This document shows positions 58,301-64,000 of a stretch of 64,000 nucleotides of DNA, one piece after another; position 1 is the stretch's first letter; every line of letters begins with the position of its first letter. Made by a program: the position numbers and the translations under genes. The notes under the pieces are model-generated. The model was not told the origin of the DNA and did not search any database. It saw only the letters and a program-made list of their open reading frames with translations. The DNA comes from Lutraria lutraria (taxonomy: Eukaryota > Mollusca > Bivalvia > Venerida > Mactridae). The DNA is taken from assembly GCA_964023205.1 (NCBI GenBank), contig OZ026842.1:5931067-5995066 (forward strand). The letters are read 5' to 3'.

Positions 58301-61300
58301 AAATCCCATCGTAAAACAGAACACCTTTGAGTTTCATTGCGATGTGAACTTTGACCCCTCACGTACAGACGTTGGGTTTGATATAGAATGGCTGTTCAAC
58401 AATAGAACAGACCCAAATGTTCCCGGGACCACTCTCACCGGAAATGACCGCTCAGCATCATTAGATCAACGATATTTGGAGCACCATATGGGACAAGAGG
58501 TAGGTTAGAGCCATATTCATCGAGTTAAATTCATACAGTCAAACCGGTAATCAAAGGCCCTTAGGGAAGCGGAAATATGCTTTTATGGACAGGTGGCCTT
58601 TATTCAGAGGTCCTTTTGTTCCACATAATCAATGGTACTTTTTTCGCGATTGGCCTTTATTCACAGGGTGGCCTATATTTGGATGTGACCGCTGACACAG
58701 GCTGGACTGTAGTATTATAATGTCGCCCTAACCGTGCTCATCGAGCCCAACCGTATGCAAGAAATTAAATTTTCTCAAAATACAATTTAACCACAATTCA
58801 TGTATTAATTTAACCTCTCTAGTAGGGCTGTGGCGAGTATCCGAGTACTCGGGTATTCACGAATCAAATTGAAAAATCGAGTAGGAATAATCGTCATTAC
58901 TAAGATTCGTGGTTCGCGATCTTGTTTTTAACAAATTAAAAGTGTATTCTTTGTTTTTCAAAATCTCTTTTCTCTGAATAAATATTGTCACATCATGGAC
59001 TATAATTTGTTTGCCAAGATGTCCAATCGGTTCTTTAAATAAGGATGCTGGTAAGTTAACTGGAAGGGAGTACATATAAATTTAAGCCATAGAACAATTC
59101 ATATTAATTTACTTCATTATTCCTAAAGAAATTAAATTAAGCTGTCTTCAGGACTGGAGTTTTGAAGTTTTAGATGGGTTACTTGATAACAAAAGATTCG
59201 TGATTCGATTTGTGGATTGTGAGTTTTGAATCGTGGATTAGATCGGATCGCCACTTACCCAACGATTCACAGCCCTACTCTCTAGAGCAACAACCTCCCA
59301 ATAACAGCAAGAACATTTTGCTTCTCTCAAGGTTCGTTGCTTTGGAGATGATACACTGTACACACACATCATAAACGCATCGATAACATTTTCTGCTATT
59401 GAAACTGATTTCAAATATGGCGATCTCTAGAAATGAGTTGGAAATCTTTGTGTTCTTGTATATTTTAGGTTAGTTGCAAAGTAAGAGTTTTTAACACTGT
59501 TATGCCAACACACGTGAAAGGACCATTTATTCCAAGTAACACCTACTGGGCTGGTATAAAAGTAAGTAAACATAATTACGTTTTATACAATATATCTTCT
59601 CATTCGATTTTAAATGCTTGGTATTTACGTATATATGACTGTGACCTGTTACTGCCTCGGTCAATATTATTTTTCTCGCCCTGACACTTTTTAATAACGC
59701 CCTCTCAGAAATGTGATAATTATATATTATCATATGAGCACTATTTCGTAATTTAGTAACCCTTGGTATACTCATATGGCGAGTGTCAACCGGAAGCTCA
59801 TAATTATGATTTCTCTCCGGCTTTTGAACTCGACCTTTAATGCCCTACGTCTAATGTTTGCTTCATTACTACAATGATGCCATGAATACCAAGTTTGCAA
59901 TGTATTCTATGATTAATTATCTTGTTATCATTTATAAAAAACATATACATTGTACATGTATCATACTTATATGCTCCAAGAAAGTTACGCTTAATTTGAC
60001 ATGTTAGTTTTCAACTGCTATTTTGTATTGCAGTTATCAAACACTAGTATCTCTGTGAGTGAAAAGGGAGGTTCTGAGAAAGTGGATATTATATCTACCG
60101 TGCCAATTATCTGTGCAAAACGCGATCAGCATATCTGTCACATAGACATTGTCTTAGACAATAATAATCGTAAGTGTGATGGTCTATTAGTTAACATGTC
60201 GTCTGGTTGAATGTATGGTTTGATATTATAAAGATTAAACTCATGTTTTCGCAGGCTAACTTATTACTAATTATCGTGAAAACTGTTCCTACTCCTTTAG
60301 AAATCTAAACTAGTTTTTCCATTTGAATTTAACGTCGTGTTACAACAATTGTTCAGTTATATTATATACGGCGACCGATTCAACAAACAAGTTTTCCTGG
60401 ACTCTATTCTAGCCAGCACTAACTTACCCTTCAACAAGGAACCGACAACTTCTGGAGGGAAATCGACAATGTTGTCAAATTTTCATGGACGGGTATAAAC
60501 CTGTCGCGACCGGGAATCGGGCGACCGGGCTGCTAATACAGCGCCCTAACTACTGGATCACGGCTGCGGCCCTCGAAACAAACAATTAACGTGAATGTAA
60601 AATTGTGAAACTTTAAAGCATAAAAAAGTAAATAATTGTATCTGATGAAGATGTTTACAGAATCATTCGAACTGAACAAATTAAATAGATTCAGGGTACC
60701 GAACACTATTAGCTGAGAACTGAATGAATTGATGTAGGTATAGACTTTGCAATAAGTACGAAAGGTCTTTTTGCCTTAGTTTGAAATATTTGCATGTCAC
60801 ATATAATACGTACATGTACAAGTATGACGTGTAAATGAGGTTACAATGTTATAATATCTTATTCTTGACGGGCGGACTCCTGATTTTATGCGTCTTTCTA
60901 TTTTAAACAGACGACATACAAGCGACAAAGAAGTGCACATACAGAATACATTTTACAGACTGGAACAATTCAACAAACGAAGCCAAAACAACTGTTGAAA
61001 TACAAGCAGTGCGAGATTTTCAGAAAGATGGCGACAAAAATTTAGAATTACATTTTCGTCCGTTGTTCACCGCAGACGGTCCTAGAATATTTCAACACTA
61101 TAACATATCATATCTCCATGTAAGAATAACAAAAACACACACACCACAGTTGTTGCCCTTGAATCTGATTAATAAGTCTTATTTCAAATATTAAGGTAGA
61201 TGTTTTTGTTGTTTTTCCATTTCTGCGCCCCTTGTCAACAGTCAGTGTCATATAAGGCGGAAAGTTCACCTAACCATCATTCCTGTGAGGAAGCGGTACT

Positions 61301-63950
61301 AAACTTCCATACTCTCTGTATACAAGCAATTGTCCATTAAGGTCGTAAACTCCTAATACTGTATTTTTCTGATGTCACTGCCCCGTGCTACACAAAACAT
61401 TTAGTATTACAAAAGTAGTGGGTCCCACTTGTCTATTTTTATTGTTACCCCGGATACTATAATATATTTTACGACTCATTTTGATTGTTTTGTTAGACCT
61501 GTTGCCCTTGTTGAAAAATAGAAAAAAAACGTTAAATTCTTTTGATATTGCGTGGTGACCTATAATTTTCTTTTACATTATCAAAATGAATGAATAGTGT
61601 GCTATTAGATTTTTTTGATAAATTCTCATTGAAACTTAATAAATCATGCTCTTTTTTCCTTAATCTTTGAAAATTAGGTTATTCTCATAGACTTAAATAC
61701 ATTGTAAAGGGAAGATAACTCAATGGAATGCCATTGTTTTTTTTTAAAAATTCACGGTAAAATACTTTTTGTCATCGAAAAAAGTTTAAAATTTCCATTA
61801 TACGAGCATATTATGTCAGCTTCATTTTGAAAAAAAAATGAGTCGTTATGAATGATTTATTGTTTCAGGTTCGCTCTAAGGACGCTGCTGTATCCACGTG
61901 TCTCTGTACAGGTGATCCACATTGCAAACCGTTCGATTATTTCCTCAGATCTGGACATAAATGGCGGCCAAACGAGTATGTTAATTTTAAATAAATAACG
62001 CTGTTATTTCTATAAATAATCACACCATTTAAGGAGTACAGTTGAACCTGTGACTAAAGGTCAATTTTGGGAAAGACAAATTGTGACCTTTATTGATAGA
62101 TTAGATGGACTACATTTGGAGGTCATTTTGTTCTATATCATGATCAAAGGCGGTGTTTTAAAACATAGCCGTTATTCATAAGGTGTCCTTTATTCGGAGG
62201 TGGCATCAAGCCAAGATTTTACTGTCTATGTATATTCCAGCTTGTATATGAATTTATTTAATTGTTCGATCCAAATGATAGTATGTAATAAAGAAACGAG
62301 ACAAAGTCACCAAGTCAGTTTTTAAACGGTTTGTTGAGTAAATTATAGTAAGCGAACGGAAACCACCATCAAGACTGGCCTAGATTTAAAACAATTTTCG
62401 TTGTAAACATGATAGATAGAATTAGATATATTTATTTCGATTTTGGCAATACATTATACGTGGTGAAATACAAAAATGTACATAAAATATAAGAAAACTT
62501 TAAGATATAATTTTTAAAATAACAAACAATGTATCATGTACACCAGCATCAGGGTTATGACCAAAAGAGGAGACCCTCTTTTTATGCCCCGTATCGATAG
62601 ATCGGGGGCATATTGTTTTTGGTCTCTCTGTTTGTCAGTTTGGCTGCTTGTCTGTTTGTACCAAACTTTAACCTTGCCTATCAAATCAAAACGCTTGCAC
62701 CTACATTCATCAAACTTCATATGTAGGTTCCTCATGACAACCTCTACAGGACATGTGCATTTTAAGGTCAGTAGGTCAAAGGTCAAGGTCGCCCAGAGGG
62801 GGCATTGTGTCTCAAAAACACATATTGTTTCCATTTAAAAACTAACGAACAAACTAAAAAGAAACATAATGCACATAGGTTTGTATGTTAGCATATTAAT
62901 CAACATGTGATTGCTATCAACAAATAGTCATTTTCTGGGGCTGAACTGCATGAATCATAACTGTTCTGCAAAGCCGAATCGACGGCAAGTTTCTTGATTG
63001 GGAGTTTATTTAACTGATTCGACTATGAAATTCTTTGATTTATCATGCAGGTACTATGATTACTACAAAATTGGTGAATTCATGATGTATGAAAACAAGC
63101 AAGGAAGTGTGCCGAGTCAGGTAAGCCACAGACACTTGTTTAGAAAAAATTACCCCACCCACCACGTTCGCTGTTATGACTACCAATGCATATAAATACT
63201 AGTATTATATGCATTGGTAGTCATAAAAGCGAACGTGGTGGGTAGGGTATTTTTTTCTAAACAAGTGTCTGTGAGGTAAGCAACCATGCCTTAAATAAAC
63301 AAATAGTTCGTGTCGGTCGTATCACGTGACTTTGTAATCTTTATCCAGAGTTGTCGTTCGTGATCTTCCATGCCCGTCTATGGTCACATCTGGAAAGTTG
63401 TTTAAAATATGCTTTAGTTTCCATCTGATTCTTAAATGCATGCCTTTGTCTTTATTTTCATCTTTCACGATTACGTCCAAATTCTACGTTTTGTTTCCAT
63501 ACAAGCGGCATGACATTGTAGCCCAATTACCGACAATAAATGAACACTCAGTCAAACATTACTCCGCTTGATGTGTGAACTATTTCTGGTGAGTTTCTTA
63601 CAGAGCCCATATCCACAAACGCCCCCTTATTTTTATGCTATTGTTCTTTTTTATCACCTCGTTTAAGTATAATACATATATTTTTGAAATGTTCAAATAA
63701 ATGACGTATTTTGACTCCTCAATTATGACTTTTATTACAAAGTTTGGTTATTTTATGAAAGGTCCAAGTGCGAACATGGTCATGCGGACACGTGACCTGC
63801 GCTTGCGCAGTGGCTGCTCAAGAAGGAAACGATATTGTTGTGATAGATATGTGCCAAGGACATTACGGCAAGTCATTTCCACAGCTTTTTAATCAAGCAA
63901 TTTCTCACGGGGCATCGGTGACAAAGGATGAAGCTGGTGACCGCTACTTG
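55305..63950 (+). CDS. Secreted or membrane protein with D8C and VWFD domains (VWDE-like), partial
   Basis: Eleven plus-strand exons keep phase: 55305-55457, 56046-56155, 56770-56899, 57779-57841, 58264-58499, 59469-59561, 60034-60169, 60911-61119, 61869-61975, 63051-63120 and 63762-63950. The first three encode a D8C domain as in uromodulin, GP2 and OIT3: DPCTSYSEIRDKYRS, STWYKFYNG, HCGTHLPMWMNGPHP, GDGIVNRE, DCC, VKNCGTFYVYEL and CSMSYC. A middle region with scattered cysteines follows. The exon at 61869 begins a von Willebrand factor D domain (CLCTGDPHCKPFDY). Later exons have IGEFMMYENK and VRTWSCGHVTCACAVA, as in the VWDE-like proteins of molluscs. The order D8C then VWFD suggests an extracellular adhesion or mucus-type protein. 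The 5' exon with the signal peptide is missing and the gene runs off the right edge. Confidence 0.85.
55640..56005 (+). repeat. Purine-rich tract in the first D8C intron
   Basis: The plus strand is dominated by G and A for about 360 bp. The later part (55850-56000) is a loose tandem of ATCGAGA, AAGAGCGAAA and similar words. The long minus ORFs here (55624-55987) are a consequence of the composition and are not genes. Confidence 0.8.
56533..56712 (+). mobile_element. MITE with AGTGCAACCTCTCC ends, copy 2
   Basis: ACAGTACAACCTCTCCAGAG at the left and CTTTGGAGAGGTTGCACTT at the right form the inverted ends. It lies in the intron before exon 56770-56899. Confidence 0.8.
57530..57700 (-). mobile_element. 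MITE with AATAAAGGTCA motifs, copy 4
   Basis: A minus-orientation copy: CAGTCAAGCCTGTGAAC at the left, TGACCTTTATT words inside. It lies 79 bp before exon 57779-57841. Confidence 0.75.
57970..58152 (+). mobile_element. MITE with AGTGCAACCTCTCC ends, copy 3
   Basis: ACAGTACAACCTCTACAGAG, TCGAGCAATAACCCC and GGGTTTTGCTTTGGAGCAG are in the family order. It lies in the intron before exon 58264-58499. Confidence 0.8.
58535..58710 (-). mobile_element. MITE with AATAAAGGTCA motifs, copy 5
   Basis: A minus-orientation copy starting 36 bp after the donor of exon 58264-58499. Ends ACAGTCAAACCGGTAA and ACACAGGCTGGACTGT are inverted. Confidence 0.8.
58803..59356 (+). mobile_element. MITE (AGAGCAACAACC family), copy 4, split by an insertion
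   Basis: The left piece (to 58822: TTAATTTAACCTCTCTAG) and right piece (from 59278: CTCTCTAGAGCAACAACC) join into a normal family copy once the insertion 58823-59277 and one 8-bp duplication are removed. Confidence 0.85.
58823..59277. mobile_element. Non-autonomous hAT-type element, 455 bp
   Basis: Terminal repeats TAGGGCTGTG and CACAGCCCTA, flanked on both sides by the 8-bp duplication CTCTCTAG (58815-58822 and 59278-59285). An 8-bp duplication is characteristic of hAT transposons. Subterminal GAGTATCCGAGTACTCGGG and GATTCG words are present. It has no transposase; the 72-codon minus ORF is incidental. It is inserted in an older MITE within a D8C/VWFD gene intron. Confidence 0.9.
60362..60578 (-). 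repeat. tRNA-derived SINE, family B
   Basis: The minus-strand head has an A-box-like CGTGATCCAGTAGTTAGGGC and a B-box-like GGTCGCCCGATTCCCGG. The 3' end (TTTTCCTGGA and GAATCGGTCGCCGTATA on minus) matches the fragment at 24208-24250. Confidence 0.65.
61226..61345 (-). repeat. SINE family A, 3' part only
   Basis: GCGCCCCTTGTCAACAGTCA and TATAAGGCGGAAAGTTCACC match the 3' body of the element at 25236-25478. The tRNA-like head is absent. Confidence 0.65.
62038..62225 (-). mobile_element. MITE with AATAAAGGTCA motifs, copy 6
   Basis: A minus-orientation degenerate copy starting 63 bp after the donor of exon 61869-61975. It has ACAGTTGAACCTGTG at the left and TTTACTGT at the right. Confidence 0.75.
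62666..62790 (+). repeat. Dispersed repeat (AACCTTGCCTA family), copy 2
   Basis: Same word order as 50428-50550. The wider element here may run from about 62587 (CCGTATCGATAGATCGGGGG) to 62830 (GAGGGGGCATTGTG). Confidence 0.75.
63127..63273. mobile_element. Palindromic MITE inserted at a 5' splice site
   Basis: A 147-bp element that is almost entirely palindromic, with CACAGACACTTGTTTAG and its exact complement at the ends and a 9-base centre near ATACTAGTA. It is flanked by the direct duplication AGGTAAGC at 63119-63126 and 63274-63281. The left duplication is the exon-intron junction (AG, then GTAAGC) of the exon ending at 63120. An 8-bp duplication suggests hAT-type mobilisation. Confidence 0.9.
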
Positions 63951-64000
63951 GTTAGTGAACTAAGTTCATGTAACGCATATTAAGCACATATTAGTGGCGT

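Noticed and set aside
58857..59075. 72-codon minus ORF
   Set aside because: Lies wholly inside the non-autonomous hAT-type element and shows no transposase motif.
62514..62838. Overlapping 106- and 100-codon ORFs on both strands
   Set aside because: They fall in a dispersed repeat that also occurs at 50428-50550. No gene evidence.

Overview
The window looks like nuclear DNA of a marine bivalve mollusc or a close lophotrochozoan. This is an inference from AT-rich, intron-rich sequence, GT-AG introns crowded with small non-autonomous transposons, a satellite array, and animal genes of the TNF ligand, LRR receptor, NCBP2, BIVM and D8C/von Willebrand D families. There are no bacterial operons, rRNA genes or CRISPR arrays. 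I see no autonomous transposase or reverse transcriptase gene.

Layout. 1-10220 is a higher-order satellite built from 306-bp units, closed by a GC-rich minisatellite edge (to about 10372). 10373-15343 holds two very large inverted repeats (11458-14111 and 14114-15343) and a small TIR element. 15355-24075 (minus) is a five-exon TNF-superfamily ligand gene. Its stop codon lies 12 bp from the second foldback element. 24076-30340 is mostly repeats, with one doubtful small ORF. 30345-34287 (minus) is a complete four-exon NCBP2 (CBP20) gene. 35350-36642 (plus) is a single-coding-exon membrane LRR/FN3 protein. 36643-40175 is repeats. 40176-51866 (minus) is a complete nine-exon BIVM gene. 51867-55304 is intergenic or an unseen 5' exon region. 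55305 to beyond 63950 (plus) is a partial extracellular gene with a D8C domain and the start of a von Willebrand factor D domain; I found eleven consecutive, phase-consistent exons.

Gene boundaries were built by hand from splice signals. For NCBP2, BIVM and the D8C/VWFD gene, every exon junction keeps reading phase and the product matches family motifs, so I trust these models. The TNF model keeps phase across all five exons, but its short stalk exons and first exon are less certain. The genes do not form one pathway: NCBP2 is a housekeeping RNA-processing gene, BIVM is conserved and poorly understood, and the TNF-like, LRR and D8C/VWFD products are secreted or membrane proteins.

Most worth a second look: a 147-bp palindromic element whose 8-bp target duplication is itself the 5' splice site of a D8C/VWFD exon (63119-63281); a cysteine-peptidase-like Cys-His-Asp arrangement in BIVM; the higher-order satellite with its inverted, amplified edge; and a hAT-type insertion nested in another element with an intact 8-bp duplication (58815-59285).
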